Part shown: positions 42,841 to 51,592 of the stretch, in pieces | How positions within the stretch are numbered: position 1 is the first letter of the stretch | Layout: every line of letters starts with the position of its first letter | Program-made: the position numbers and the translations under genes | The notes under the pieces: model-generated | The model's input: the letters and a program-made list of their open reading frames with translations, nothing else | What the model was told of the DNA's origin: nothing | Database searches by the model: none | Assembly: GCA_000687695.1 (NCBI GenBank) | Contig: JHWZ01000003.1 | Coordinates: 171,430 to 235,429, forward strand | Direction: 5' to 3' | Length of the DNA: 64,000 nucleotides | Origin: Lachnospiraceae bacterium P6B14 | GTDB taxonomy: Bacteria > Bacillota > Clostridia > Lachnospirales > Lachnospiraceae

Positions 42841-43003
42841 GGATGGCTCGAAGGGAACTCTTCGCTACGCTCGAGTTCCCGAAAGAAACACCTACGGTGT
42901 TTCTTTCCCCGGGCGGGTGAAGAGCCGGGGCAGTCGAACAAGGAACTTCACTTCGTTCAGTTCCTATCAAAAAACGCGAAGCGTTTTTTGCCCGGGCGGG
43001 TGA
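42841..43003 (+). repeat. Hairpin array with 13-bp direct repeats (family C)
   Basis: Four consecutive perfect or near-perfect hairpins: GGGAACTC/GAGTTCCC (42853-42880), GAAAGAAACACC/GGTGTTTCTTTC (42881-42907), AGGAACT/AGTTCCT (42941-42965) and AAAAAACGC/GCGTTTTTT (42969-42989). After the second and fourth comes the same 13-mer CCCGGGCGGGTGA (42908-42920, 42991-43003). No gene is evident in this gap, which separates the acyltransferase gene from a convergent tRNA. Confidence 0.65.
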
Positions 43004-43022
43004 GAGACAGAGTCTTGTGTTT

Positions 43023-43063
43023 AGAAAAAGGACCTGATGCAACGCATCAGGTCCTTTTTCTAA
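43023..43063 (-). terminator. Terminator of tRNA-Gly
   Basis: A perfect inverted repeat, GAAAAAGGACCTGATGC with GCATCAGGTCCTTTTTC around a 3-nt loop, lies directly after the tRNA 3' end on the minus strand and ends in a T-run. Confidence 0.88.
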
Positions 43064-43136
<73 letters not shown>

Positions 43137-43157
43137 TTGTGTCGAAACACAAGTGCT

Positions 43158-43186
43158 ATTATACAGATAAGCGATTGATTTGTCAA
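43158..43186 (-). promoter_or_regulatory. Consensus promoter of tRNA-Gly
   Basis: Minus strand TTGACA (43181-43186), 17-bp spacer, TATAAT (43158-43163); exact consensus boxes, 22 bp before the mature tRNA. Confidence 0.88.
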
Positions 43187-43223
43187 GACTTTTTTTGAAA
43201 AATCGCTTCGGTATCGGAAAAGT

Positions 43224-45446
43224 CTATGATATCCGGATATTCGTGATGGCGCTCTGGTCACCCGTGAGGGCGATGTATACCTGCTCGGGATCGTCAAGTA
43301 TGAGAGCAGTGTGTTTCAATATGATACCGAAGTTCTCGGTGCGAACTGTAATCCGGTTCTTGTTTACTGAAACCGTAACAGTGCAGTCGAAGCCCGCCAT
43401 GTTGAAGTCTTTCCAGGCATCCCAGCCTTCGAACGTGTCATTTTTGATGATCGATAATGTGACATCGCATGCCGGATCACCCTCCCAGCACTCGCCGTCA
43501 AGTCGCATCAGCATGTAATCCTTGTAGTTTTCTCCAAACACCTTTCCGTCGTCTGAAGTAAAGATGTTGATAAACGGACAGTGCCATACAAGTCTTGCGG
43601 TAGGAAGACTCTGAGCATGGAAGATGATCTTCAGTCCGTCCTTGACGGGGATTCCGTCGGTCGCAGAGGTACGATATCCGTTGATCTGGATATTCGGGAC
43701 ATCTCCGTCGGGGACATTTATATAGCTTACCTCTTCCGCGATTCTCGGGATAGGCTCCTCGTTTATCTCTTTATCCTTGGTCACCATGATGTTATCAATG
43801 CGGCAGTACTCACCGGTGATACCGATATACGCAAATCTGATACTGTCAGGGAGTGCGGCTATGATCTCGGAGGTGTTCTTTTTACCGATCATACGGATCA
43901 GCAGGTGATCCTTTTCACGGACGGCTTTGATCACGTATTCATTCTGAGCCGGAGCATCAGCGTAGTCGGTTTCGTACGTCTTTGTGACCATTTTTCTGGC
44001 ACCGATCAACTCGTATCTGCCATCAAACCATATGGAGCCATACTCCAGATAGAGCATGTCTTTTATGTTCTTATCGCTGTCGTGGAAATGACCGTCAAGC
44101 GCATCAAACAGAATGATTGAGGGATTCGGAGTGCGTGTGGGTGTGTGCTTATTTTTCCCTACATTCATCCTGATAGTAGTCATGTACTGAGTGAGAAGGA
44201 TACCGTCGGATACGACACTTCTGTAATCTCCGATAGAAAGCTCGTTTTTGCCTGAAAGCTCGTTTATCTCCTCACGTTCCTTCATCTCATATTCGGTATC
44301 GATATCGATGAGGTGTATCATCATTCTGGCGAAATTGGGATCGAACTGTGTTCCAGTGCACTTGACGAACTCCTCTCGAACCTGCTGCTGAGGAATCGTG
44401 TCACGGTAGCTTCTTTTCGAGGTCATGGCGTCGTAAGCATCAGCAACGGAGATTATCCTTGCGAACTCAGGAATATCATTACCTTTAAGTCCATCCGGAT
44501 ATCCGTTTCCGTCATAGCGCTCATGGTGATAGTGAGCTCCGATACTGATGAACGGGATCTCGCTGATACCCTTAAGTATCTGGGCACCCAAAACCGGGTG
44601 CTGCTTTATGATATCGTACTCTTCATCGGTAAGCTTACCTTCTTTATTGATAATATGCTCGGGAATACCGATCTTTCCCACATCGTGGAGCAGTGCGACA
44701 TAGTAGATGTCGTCGCATTCTCTTTCGCTTTTGCCTGCGAGTGCGGCTATTTTTCTTGAATACTCGGCGACTCGCGCTGAGTGACCATGAGTATACTTAT
44801 CTTTCGCATCTATCGCGGTTACGAGAGCGGTGGCAGTCTGCTCGAACAGACGTCTGAGACTTTTGTCCGCTTCTTCGTGCTTTGAAAGGCTGAGCTGGAA
44901 GGATATCAGACAGAAAATAACCCAGCTGACGATGACGAGAGCGGCCATCGTGTCAAAATAGTTGCCTGCCCTGTCATAAGCTATTATCAGATCAGGATAG
45001 AAATAACCAACGGAGAAATATGCAGCCATGCTGACCATATTCAGGATCAGCATAACGATCTTCATGCGACCCTCGAGGATCATTGCAATATAGATTGTGC
45101 CGAGGAGGAGCCACACGGGAGTTCCTCCGTATGCCCCGCCGTTTGTAAAGTACATCGCCGGAAGGAAAACAAAAACCAAAATGATCGAGATCGAGACTTT
45201 GGCCTGCTCGAGACGATTGTACCTGACTGAAATAAGAACATAAACGGTAAAAAATACCGCGCCCACAAATGTTGAGATCGTAGCCAGGATAGGCTCTCTC
45301 ATTATGAGTCCGCATGGGATAGCGGCAAAAAGAGCAACAAGAACGGCACCGGAAAAAACGATAAATGATCTGTTTTTAACATTAACCGTGGAATCAAATA
45401 TATAAGACCTGAAGTAGTCCGATACCTTTCTGAAGAAACCCACCAT
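43224..45446 (-). CDS. Membrane HD-GYP phosphodiesterase with C-terminal beta-rich domain
   Basis: 740 residues. Six membrane helices (about 28-195) are followed by an HD-GYP domain (about 210-395): HGHSARVAEYS, LLHDVGKIGIPEHI, HPVLGAQIL, HYHHERYDGNGYPDGLKG, ARIISVADAYDAMTSKR. HD-GYP enzymes degrade c-di-GMP. The remaining about 320 residues look beta-rich, with strand-like repeats (RIDNIMVTKD, VYIALTGDQSAITNIRI), possibly a lectin-like sandwich; I do not recognise it. That domain would be cytoplasmic by topology, which is odd for a lectin. Start ATG 45446. Confidence 0.87.
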   Translation of the reverse strand: MVGFFRKVSDYFRSYIFDSTVNVKNRSFIVFSGAVLVALFAAIPCGLIMREPILATISTFVGAVFFTVYVLISVRYNRLEQAKVSISIILVFVFLPAMYFTNGGAYGGTPVWLLLGTIYIAMILEGRMKIVMLILNMVSMAAYFSVGYFYPDLIIAYDRAGNYFDTMAALVIVSWVIFCLISFQLSLSKHEEADKSLRRLFEQTATALVTAIDAKDKYTHGHSARVAEYSRKIAALAGKSERECDDIYYVALLHDVGKIGIPEHIINKEGKLTDEEYDIIKQHPVLGAQILKGISEIPFISIGAHYHHERYDGNGYPDGLKGNDIPEFARIISVADAYDAMTSKRSYRDTIPQQQVREEFVKCTGTQFDPNFARMMIHLIDIDTEYEMKEREEINELSGKNELSIGDYRSVVSDGILLTQYMTTIRMNVGKNKHTPTRTPNPSIILFDALDGHFHDSDKNIKDMLYLEYGSIWFDGRYELIGARKMVTKTYETDYADAPAQNEYVIKAVREKDHLLIRMIGKKNTSEIIAALPDSIRFAYIGITGEYCRIDNIMVTKDKEINEEPIPRIAEEVSYINVPDGDVPNIQINGYRTSATDGIPVKDGLKIIFHAQSLPTARLVWHCPFINIFTSDDGKVFGENYKDYMLMRLDGECWEGDPACDVTLSIIKNDTFEGWDAWKDFNMAGFDCTVTVSVNKNRITVRTENFGIILKHTALILDDPEQVYIALTGDQSAITNIRIS

Positions 45447-45468
45447 ATATGTCTAACCTTTCAAATAC

Positions 45469-45497
45469 TTGACAAACACCAAAAACAATTGTACCAT
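45469..45497 (+). promoter_or_regulatory. Promoter of pyrE
   Basis: TTGACA (45469-45474), 17-bp spacer, TACCAT (45492-45497), about 33 bp before the pyrE start. It overlaps a promoter in the other direction. Confidence 0.65.
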
Positions 45498-45516
45498 TAT
45501 TTTAGAAAAATTGCAA
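45488..45516 (-). promoter_or_regulatory. Promoter of the HD-GYP gene
   Basis: Minus strand TTGCAA (45511-45516), 17-bp spacer, TACAAT (45488-45493). The boxes interleave with the pyrE promoter, so the two genes are likely expressed exclusively of each other at any instant. Confidence 0.6.
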
Positions 45517-45529
45517 GGAGGAGGTTAAT

Positions 45530-46204
45530 ATGGACGCATATAAAAAAGAGTTTATCGAGTTTATGGTCGAGTCAGAGGTTCTGAAGTTCGGGGATTTTAC
45601 TTTGAAGAGTGGCAGAAAATCGCCGTTTTTCATGAATGCGGGGGCGTATGTTACGGGCAGCCAGTTAAAGAGGCTCGGAGAGTATTACGCTCAGGCAATA
45701 CATGAGCACTATGGTGATGACTTCGATGTTCTTTTCGGACCTGCATATAAGGGTATTCCTTTGGGAGTTGCCACAACGATCGCTTATGACGCTCTGTACG
45801 GCAAGGAGATCAGATACTGCTCAAACCGTAAAGAGGTCAAGGATCACGGAGACACGGGAATCCTTCTCGGAAGTGATCTGAAGGACGGAGACAGGGTTGT
45901 GATCATCGAGGACGTAACTACCTCGGGAAAGTCGATCGAGGAGACATATCCTATATTGAAGGCGCAGGCAGACGTCAAGGTGGTTGGACTCATAGTATCA
46001 TTAAACCGTGAGGAGCAGGGAAAGACCGGTGAGGGTACGGCACTTGATGAGATCAGCAGAACCTACGGATTCCCGACGGCAGCCATCGTATCTATGAGCG
46101 AGGTCACTGAAACGCTTTATAATAAGGAAGTGTGCGGACGCATCGTTATCGACGATGATATCAAGAGCAGGATCGATGATTATTATGCTCAGTATGGTGC
46201 TTGA
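45530..46204 (+). CDS. pyrE: Orotate phosphoribosyltransferase
   Basis: 224 residues. It joins orotate and PRPP to give OMP. PRPP-binding motif VVIIEDVTTSGKSIEET, PRPP loop YCSNRKEVKDHG, N-terminal FGDFTLKSGRKSPFFMNAG and FGPAYKGIPLGVATTIAY. The ATG follows AAGGAGGAGG. It is separated from pyrD by about 12 kb of unrelated genes, unlike the adjacent pyrD-pyrE order common in clostridia, and it has its own promoter. Confidence 0.96.
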   Translation: MDAYKKEFIEFMVESEVLKFGDFTLKSGRKSPFFMNAGAYVTGSQLKRLGEYYAQAIHEHYGDDFDVLFGPAYKGIPLGVATTIAYDALYGKEIRYCSNRKEVKDHGDTGILLGSDLKDGDRVVIIEDVTTSGKSIEETYPILKAQADVKVVGLIVSLNREEQGKTGEGTALDEISRTYGFPTAAIVSMSEVTETLYNKEVCGRIVIDDDIKSRIDDYYAQYGA

Positions 46205-46235
46205 TATTTTTTGAAAAAAAGTTGAAAAATTTTTA

Positions 46236-46281
46236 CCGACGTAATACGTCGGAAATAGGGCGCGATGCGTCCTATTTTTTT
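46236..46281 (+). terminator. Terminator region after pyrE
   Basis: Two hairpins in a row: CCGACG-TAATA-CGTCGG (46236-46252), then AAATAGG-GCGC/GCGT-CCTATTT (46253-46281) followed by T7. A sequence like a collapsed version of this occurs at 63599-63625. Confidence 0.78.
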
Positions 46282-46417
46282 GTCCGAACGACATAAAAAA
46301 TGACCTTTTTATGCACTTTTACAGAAATTTTCCGGGTTCCGTTGGTAATGTTGTCCAATTTACAAATCCATCCGATGGTGGTATCATCGCTTCTACACCG
46401 GAGTCGACGATGAAGGG

Positions 46418-48058
46418 ATGATGAGGGAAATGAAAAAGACGGGAAACAGATTACGCATAAGTGCTTTAGTACTTGGTATTTTTATGTGTTGTATATTAAA
46501 TCCGGGACCGCACGCTGTAGCTGCCCATGTTACGGTATATGATCGTGACTCATTAAAGGAGGAGTTACAAAAGGACGGGAGCAGAGTTATAGAGCTCGCG
46601 GAGACGGTCACGATAAGGAGTACTTTGAAGGTTTGCGGGAACAAGGTGCTCACGGGTCCCGGGGAGATAAAAAGGGCCATAGCAAATGAGAGTGCTTTTG
46701 GAGGGAATCTCCTGCGTTTGGCAGGAGGATCCCTTACTCTCAAAAACATTACCATAAACGGACGCGGTGATGCCGGAGTTCTCAGTGGAAAGCTTTACGG
46801 GCGGCTGATACAGGTGGACTCAGGGCAGCTCACGATAGGAAGCGGGGCTGTTCTTAAAAACAATAAAAACAGCTCAAGACTATCAGACGGAGGCGGTGCC
46901 GTGAGGGTTAAGTCGGGAGGAAGTCTGGTCATGACCGGAGGGAGTGTGTCCGGGAATGTGAGCATAACACCCGGTGCGGGGATCAGGATCGACAGCGGTG
47001 GAGCATGCTCGATAAAGGGAGGCTCCATAAATTATAATAAAGTGGTCGGAAAGTCGAATGCGGACGGATTTGACGGAAGAGGCGGAGGTATTTATAACAA
47101 GGGAACTCTCGCCATATACGGCGGTTCGATAAACTCAAACTCGGTGAGTGGGTGCTCGAAAGGGGGAAGAGTTTACGGTGGAGTGGGAGGCGGTATAGCG
47201 AATGCCGGGAGCCTGTTGCTCTCGGGAGGAAGTGTGACCGGAAACCACGGAAGCAAGGGCTCGGATCTGGGCTTGATAGGCGGCAGGACCGCGCTAAACG
47301 GTCAGGTAAAGATTTCCGAATGCTGGCTTAGAAGCGGTCAGCGTCTGCATGTGGGAGGAAATTTCCACGGAGCCCGGATAAGAATTGTCCCGGAAAGCAT
47401 AAAAGAGGGTGTCAGACTGGCAGACGGTTTGAGCGGTAAAGCATGGAAAAAGCAGTTTAGTTATCCGTCATCACTCACGGGAAAAAGACTGAAAGTAGTT
47501 TTGAAAAACGGCACATTGATAATAAAAAAGAAAGAGATAAAAAAGCCTGCTCCGACACCTTCGCCAACACCCGATGGAGGCTCGTACGGAGTGACGTCAG
47601 GTGGACATGGATACGTACCACATACCGTAAGTACGCCACGTCCTCATCCGTCATATCTTCCGGTAAGTACCATAGATCCGATGGCGGAGATACTGTTGGT
47701 TACGGCACCACCTTCTTTCATTTTATCACATACAGAGGTACCGACTCAGGTGCCGACAGTGACTCCTGCCACGGGAACTCCGACGTCGGCGCCGACTCCG
47801 GTACCCACACCTGAACCAACTGTATTCAGGCCGGCACAAACGCTCCCAACCTACCTTTTGTTTCCGCAGACCGAGCTTTATGATACAGCGCGGTCTGTGG
47901 AGACACATATACCCATCATGTGGAGGTTTTCAAAGAGGGATATTATTACTATCAAAAAAGAGATGGCGGATGGTGATGAAAGGGTTAGTGGCGAGTTATT
48001 TTTACGAAGGATCAGAGGAAATATAATAGAGGGCGACAGTAGCCCGGCAGGGAGGTAA
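46418..48058 (+). CDS. Secreted beta-helix protein with Pro/Thr-rich region
   Basis: 546 residues. Signal peptide (MKKTGNRLRISALVLGIFMC, cleavage likely near VAA), a right-handed beta-helix (about 70-300) with rungs DGGGAVRVKSGG, AGIRIDSGG, GRGGGIYNKGT and GVGGGIANAG, then a low-complexity Pro/Thr/Ser region (PTPSPTPDGG, VPTPEPT, about 375-485) and a polar tail. There is no C-terminal anchor. Of the in-frame ATGs at 46418, 46421 and 46430, the last gives the cleanest signal peptide but none has a perfect ribosome-binding site. It heads a three-gene unit with secretion-like genes and may be their substrate or partner. Confidence 0.8.
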   Translation: MMREMKKTGNRLRISALVLGIFMCCILNPGPHAVAAHVTVYDRDSLKEELQKDGSRVIELAETVTIRSTLKVCGNKVLTGPGEIKRAIANESAFGGNLLRLAGGSLTLKNITINGRGDAGVLSGKLYGRLIQVDSGQLTIGSGAVLKNNKNSSRLSDGGGAVRVKSGGSLVMTGGSVSGNVSITPGAGIRIDSGGACSIKGGSINYNKVVGKSNADGFDGRGGGIYNKGTLAIYGGSINSNSVSGCSKGGRVYGGVGGGIANAGSLLLSGGSVTGNHGSKGSDLGLIGGRTALNGQVKISECWLRSGQRLHVGGNFHGARIRIVPESIKEGVRLADGLSGKAWKKQFSYPSSLTGKRLKVVLKNGTLIIKKKEIKKPAPTPSPTPDGGSYGVTSGGHGYVPHTVSTPRPHPSYLPVSTIDPMAEILLVTAPPSFILSHTEVPTQVPTVTPATGTPTSAPTPVPTPEPTVFRPAQTLPTYLLFPQTELYDTARSVETHIPIMWRFSKRDIITIKKEMADGDERVSGELFLRRIRGNIIEGDSSPAGR

Positions 48059-48059
48059 A

Positions 48060-48974
48060 ATGAGTGATTTTAAAGAGGATTATCTGTTGAGCAGACAGGA
48101 ATACGGAGCTTTGTTTCCGTATATTTCAAAGGATGATGTGAAGCAGGTGTATTGGAATGGAAGGAGTCTGAGCATAGATTCCGAACAGGGAAAAAGTATA
48201 GAAAAAGAAAGACTCTCCGACGGATTTACCGAAAGGTTTTCATTGCTTATTTGTAACAGGTTGGGAAAGAGCTTTAACATGGAAAACCCGGTGTTTGAAT
48301 ATGAGAATAAGACTGTTTTTATACAGATGATACATGAGAGCGTAGCCGGTGCGGGGACGACTCTTTTGATCAGGAAAAAGGAACGACCGATGCGACCGGA
48401 TGCAAAGAGCCTGGTTGAAAGCGGGTTTTGCGATGAAGAGGTCATCGGACTTCTAAAGGATATTATTCATGAGAAGCTGTCATTTTTGATATACGGCATC
48501 GGCGATACCGTGAGCCTGATGAGATTTATGACGCGCTATATCCCGCCGGAGAGCAGGATGCTATGTATCGAGGGAGAAAAATGCCTCGATATAGCATCGC
48601 TTAATCCGGATAAGGATGTGACCGAGATCGGTATAGAGCCGGAGTATATGGATAATAAAGTGATCAGGATATGTAAAGGGATACAGCCCGGATGGATACT
48701 TTCCGATAATGCAGACGGGAGGGTGGTCATGAGTATAGTTAAGGCGATGGATACGTATGATGCGAAAGGAGGTCTGTGTGTATACAGACCTGATGAGGAC
48801 GAGATGATCTCGGGAATGTTTTCGTGGGAGGATGAGAAAAAGATTGTAGGGATCAAGCGGACCATGTACCGAGTTTTCCCGATCAGGATCGGTGTGGATG
48901 CGGCCGGTGTATATCAAATCGATCATTTCAATAAGAGTAAAAAAGAGCTGTTATATGAGAGGAGTTTCGCATGA
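48060..48974 (+). CDS. CpaF/VirB11-like protein lacking a Walker A motif
   Basis: 304 residues. The N-terminal half follows the CpaF/TadA pattern: KQVYWNGRSLSIDSEQGKSI (like VNG..xIyIE..Gk), a long helix with ICNRLGKSFNMENPV, then AGAGTTLLIRKKERPM (like GTxxTIRKF). In true CpaF the next block is GGTGSGKTT; here it is FLIYGIGDTVSLMRFM (about 142-158), so nucleotide binding is lost. PPESRMLCIEGEKCLDI matches the IEDxxEL block. It looks like a degenerate secretion ATPase kept for a structural role. It overlaps the next gene by 4 bp. Confidence 0.65.
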   Translation: MSDFKEDYLLSRQEYGALFPYISKDDVKQVYWNGRSLSIDSEQGKSIEKERLSDGFTERFSLLICNRLGKSFNMENPVFEYENKTVFIQMIHESVAGAGTTLLIRKKERPMRPDAKSLVESGFCDEEVIGLLKDIIHEKLSFLIYGIGDTVSLMRFMTRYIPPESRMLCIEGEKCLDIASLNPDKDVTEIGIEPEYMDNKVIRICKGIQPGWILSDNADGRVVMSIVKAMDTYDAKGGLCVYRPDEDEMISGMFSWEDEKKIVGIKRTMYRVFPIRIGVDAAGVYQIDHFNKSKKELLYERSFA

Positions 48975-50092
48975 ACATTTACTCGGAGATAAAGCTCTAT
49001 ATACGTCAAGTGACAGCAGGATATCTTTGCGGAAAAGGTATCTGCGATACACTGCGTGAGGTAAGTATGATCATGCCTGAAAACGGCAGGCTCGCAGGCG
49101 ATATAAACACCTGTATACGTATGCTGACAACAGGAGAGGATCTACCTGAGACCAGTCCTCTCAGGAGTGCTCTTTCCGTAATAGATGAGGGCGAACCGGC
49201 ACTTGTAATACTGCATGATATGATCGAGCATACCGAGTCTGTCGGCAGGATGGATGAGTGCCTGTTCAGAACATATGAGGAGATGATCTCATATTATGAT
49301 GAAGGTATTATTATTAAAAACGAAAAAGTCCGTAACACAGAGAGAAATAAGTCACAGCAATTATATGAAAGGTTGAAAAAAAGTAAAAGAATAAAATCAT
49401 CTGACAGATATCGAAGCAGACTCATAAAAAGCATGAAAAATGATCTGTTATTATTCGTGTCATCGATGGTTACATATACACGAATGATGGGGACTTCACA
49501 GGCCTTAAAAAAAAGCTGCACACTGATGCATGGCTTTATTAAAACAGAGGTAAAAACATTGAGAAAGGGGTATGAGGCCGGTGATGATATATGTGTTCTG
49601 TGCAGGGGATTTTTATCAGAGCTGGCGCTACCGGAGTTATCCTCATGTCTGATGAGCTGTTTAAAGGGAGAAGTAAAGGGATACATGGTACCGACAGGTG
49701 GAGAGTTATTTACCGCCGGGGGAGTATATGAAAAAAGAAGAATACCGGGAAAGGAAATATGCGCGGTCGTGCTGGCCGTATCTATAGGGGTTACAGGGGT
49801 CATGGGAATACTGACAAAAGAAGATAAGAAAGAAGGCAGACTGAGAAGCGCTCTTTCTCAGGCGTTACTGACTGCGGTGGGAGATATGAAGGATGAAAAA
49901 GGAACGAATCAGATCATGGCGGGATTCATGCAACAGATGTTAAAACAGGTCGATGATGACATCGACCTGACAGTAAGAATATGCGATCTCGATGAGCACG
50001 ACCAAACGATGGAGGTCGAAGCCGTAGGGGAGTATGAATCATTTCTCGGAGACAGGAGACGAATCAGTGTCCGACGCAGACTCAGCTTCTGA
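48971..50092 (+). CDS. Putative Tad-like accessory protein
   Basis: 373 residues. An N-terminal helical region (GYLCGKGICDTLREVSMIM..DMIEHTESVGRMDECLF) reminds me of the cytoplasmic face of TadB/GspF-type proteins. A single membrane helix (about 262-282, EICAVVLAVSIGVTGVMGIL) precedes a C-terminal stretch (QIMAGFMQQMLKQVDDDIDLTVRICDLDEHDQTMEVEAVGEY) like the small pilin-associated proteins of clostridial Tad loci. The family is not recognised with confidence. The gene overlaps the CpaF-like gene by ATGA, and its last 54 bp overlap the convergent CorC-type gene. Confidence 0.5.
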   Translation: MNIYSEIKLYIRQVTAGYLCGKGICDTLREVSMIMPENGRLAGDINTCIRMLTTGEDLPETSPLRSALSVIDEGEPALVILHDMIEHTESVGRMDECLFRTYEEMISYYDEGIIIKNEKVRNTERNKSQQLYERLKKSKRIKSSDRYRSRLIKSMKNDLLLFVSSMVTYTRMMGTSQALKKSCTLMHGFIKTEVKTLRKGYEAGDDICVLCRGFLSELALPELSSCLMSCLKGEVKGYMVPTGGELFTAGGVYEKRRIPGKEICAVVLAVSIGVTGVMGILTKEDKKEGRLRSALSQALLTAVGDMKDEKGTNQIMAGFMQQMLKQVDDDIDLTVRICDLDEHDQTMEVEAVGEYESFLGDRRRISVRRRLSF

Positions 50093-51382
50093 TTCCTCGG
50101 GCTCGGGCTTGACCTCTATGCGGAGTTTATCAATACGGTTTCCGTCAACCTGAACTACGTCATAGATAGCACGGTCGTCCTCAGCTTTTTCACCCTCCTC
50201 GGGGAAATGCTCGAGAAGACCGATAACGTGACCGGCGATGGAGTCGTAGTCCTCGGACTCGATGCCGAGTCCCAGAGTATCATTGATATCGTCGAGAGGA
50301 GTGGAACCGAGAACCTGATACAGGTTTTCGGAAATCTGCTGGATCTCGTCCTCCTCGTCCTCGTCATACTCGTCACGAAGCTCGCCGACTATTTCCTCCA
50401 GCAGGTCCTCGATGGTGATAAGTCCTGCCAGAGCACCGTACTCATCAAGCACGATGGTCATCGGGATGGAATCCTTCTGCATCTCGAGGAAAAGCTCGGA
50501 GACATTTTTATACTCATATGTGAAATGTGCTTCTCTGATGAGAGAGCGTATATCGAAGTTCTCACGGTTGGCTTCGAATACGAAATCCTTCAGGTTTATG
50601 ATACCGATGATGTTGTCGATCGAATCGTCATAGATCGGCATACGCGCATACTTGGAATCGGTAAACTCGTGAAGCAGCTCATCATAAGAAATACGCGACT
50701 CGACCATCACGATATCCATACGCGGGATCATGACATCCTTTACCAGTGAGTCACCGAAATCGACTATGTTTGTGATCATCTGGTGTTCCTCGGTCTCGAT
50801 GACGCCCTCCTCGTGGCTGACATCAACGATGGTACGAAGCTCGTCCTCAGTTATGGTCTCAGCTTTGCCGGACCAGTCGACACCGAAGATCTTCAGTATC
50901 AGTCTGGATATCTGATTCACTATAAATATGATCGGGGTAAGAAGTACCGTAAAGAACCTGATCAAACGTGCATAGCGAAGGGCTATCTTTTCTGCCTTTT
51001 TTGCAGCGAGCTGCTTTGGTGTGATCTCGCCGAAGATAAGTATCAAAAATGTCAGGACTCCCGTCGCGATACCTACGCCGAGACCGGTGCTTTCTCCGAG
51101 TCCGATATTCTCACATACACGTATTGCAAGGGAAGTAGTAAGCGATGATGCAGACAAATTGACGATGTTGTTGCATATTAAAATAGCAGATAATACCTTG
51201 GATTGGTTATCTAAAAGAGACCACACACGGGTCGCAGATTTATTGCCGTCATCCACAAGAGAACGTATCTTCATCTTGTTAACAGCTGTAATAGCGGTTT
51301 CCATACACGAGAAAAACGCTGAAAGTACTAATAATAAAACAAGAATAGTTATCTTTATCGCGTCACCGGGGACCACGATCAT
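50039..51382 (-). CDS. CorC/HlyC-family membrane protein (DUF21-CBS)
   Basis: 447 residues. Four membrane helices in a CNNM/DUF21 domain (about 1-180; LVLSAFFSCMETAITAVNKMKIRSLV), two CBS motifs (VMIPRMDIVMVES, PMTIVLDEYGALAGLITIEDLLEEIVGEL; about 200-330), and a C-terminal CorC/HlyC domain (about 345-425). Members are linked to magnesium/cobalt efflux. The acidic tail (EPEESEAESASDTDSSP) is also read, on the other strand, as the end of the Tad-like gene. ATG 51382 follows AAAGGAG. Confidence 0.9.
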   Translation of the reverse strand: MIVVPGDAIKITILVLLLVLSAFFSCMETAITAVNKMKIRSLVDDGNKSATRVWSLLDNQSKVLSAILICNNIVNLSASSLTTSLAIRVCENIGLGESTGLGVGIATGVLTFLILIFGEITPKQLAAKKAEKIALRYARLIRFFTVLLTPIIFIVNQISRLILKIFGVDWSGKAETITEDELRTIVDVSHEEGVIETEEHQMITNIVDFGDSLVKDVMIPRMDIVMVESRISYDELLHEFTDSKYARMPIYDDSIDNIIGIINLKDFVFEANRENFDIRSLIREAHFTYEYKNVSELFLEMQKDSIPMTIVLDEYGALAGLITIEDLLEEIVGELRDEYDEDEEDEIQQISENLYQVLGSTPLDDINDTLGLGIESEDYDSIAGHVIGLLEHFPEEGEKAEDDRAIYDVVQVDGNRIDKLRIEVKPEPEESEAESASDTDSSPVSEK

Positions 51383-51451
51383 CACACTCCTTTTATTGCT
51401 TACTGATGATAATTCTAAATGAAAAAGTACGATATGTCAAGAAGATATGAA

Positions 51452-51583
51452 GGGAAACATCAGACAGGCTTTTTCGAGGGGGCTTTGCGGACGCCGGTGC
51501 GTAGGCGGCACGCAGTGGCGTCATGCACCGCTGCGTCCGGAACTGGCGAAAGCGTACCCCGAGGAAAAGCCTGCTGATTTTCC
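51452..51583 (-). repeat. Structured element, family A copy 4, minus orientation (after the ABC-F gene)
   Basis: Outer stem GGGAAA..ATCAG..CAGGCTTTT (51452-51474) with its complement at 51561-51583. P3 on plus is CGGACGC-CGGTGC (51488-51500) with GCACCG-CT-GCGTCCG (51525-51539), so on the minus strand it is the same 6-7 bp / AG bulge / 6 bp layout as copy 2. Minus-strand unpaired segment TACGCTTTCGCCAGT corresponds to CCGCTTGCGCCAT. It begins 9 bp after the ABC-F stop. Confidence 0.76.
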
Positions 51584-51592
51584 CGGATTGTT

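Noticed and set aside
42841..43063. CRISPR array
   Set aside because: The repeats are perfect hairpins with only two copies of a 13-mer and no regular spacers; no cas gene is present.
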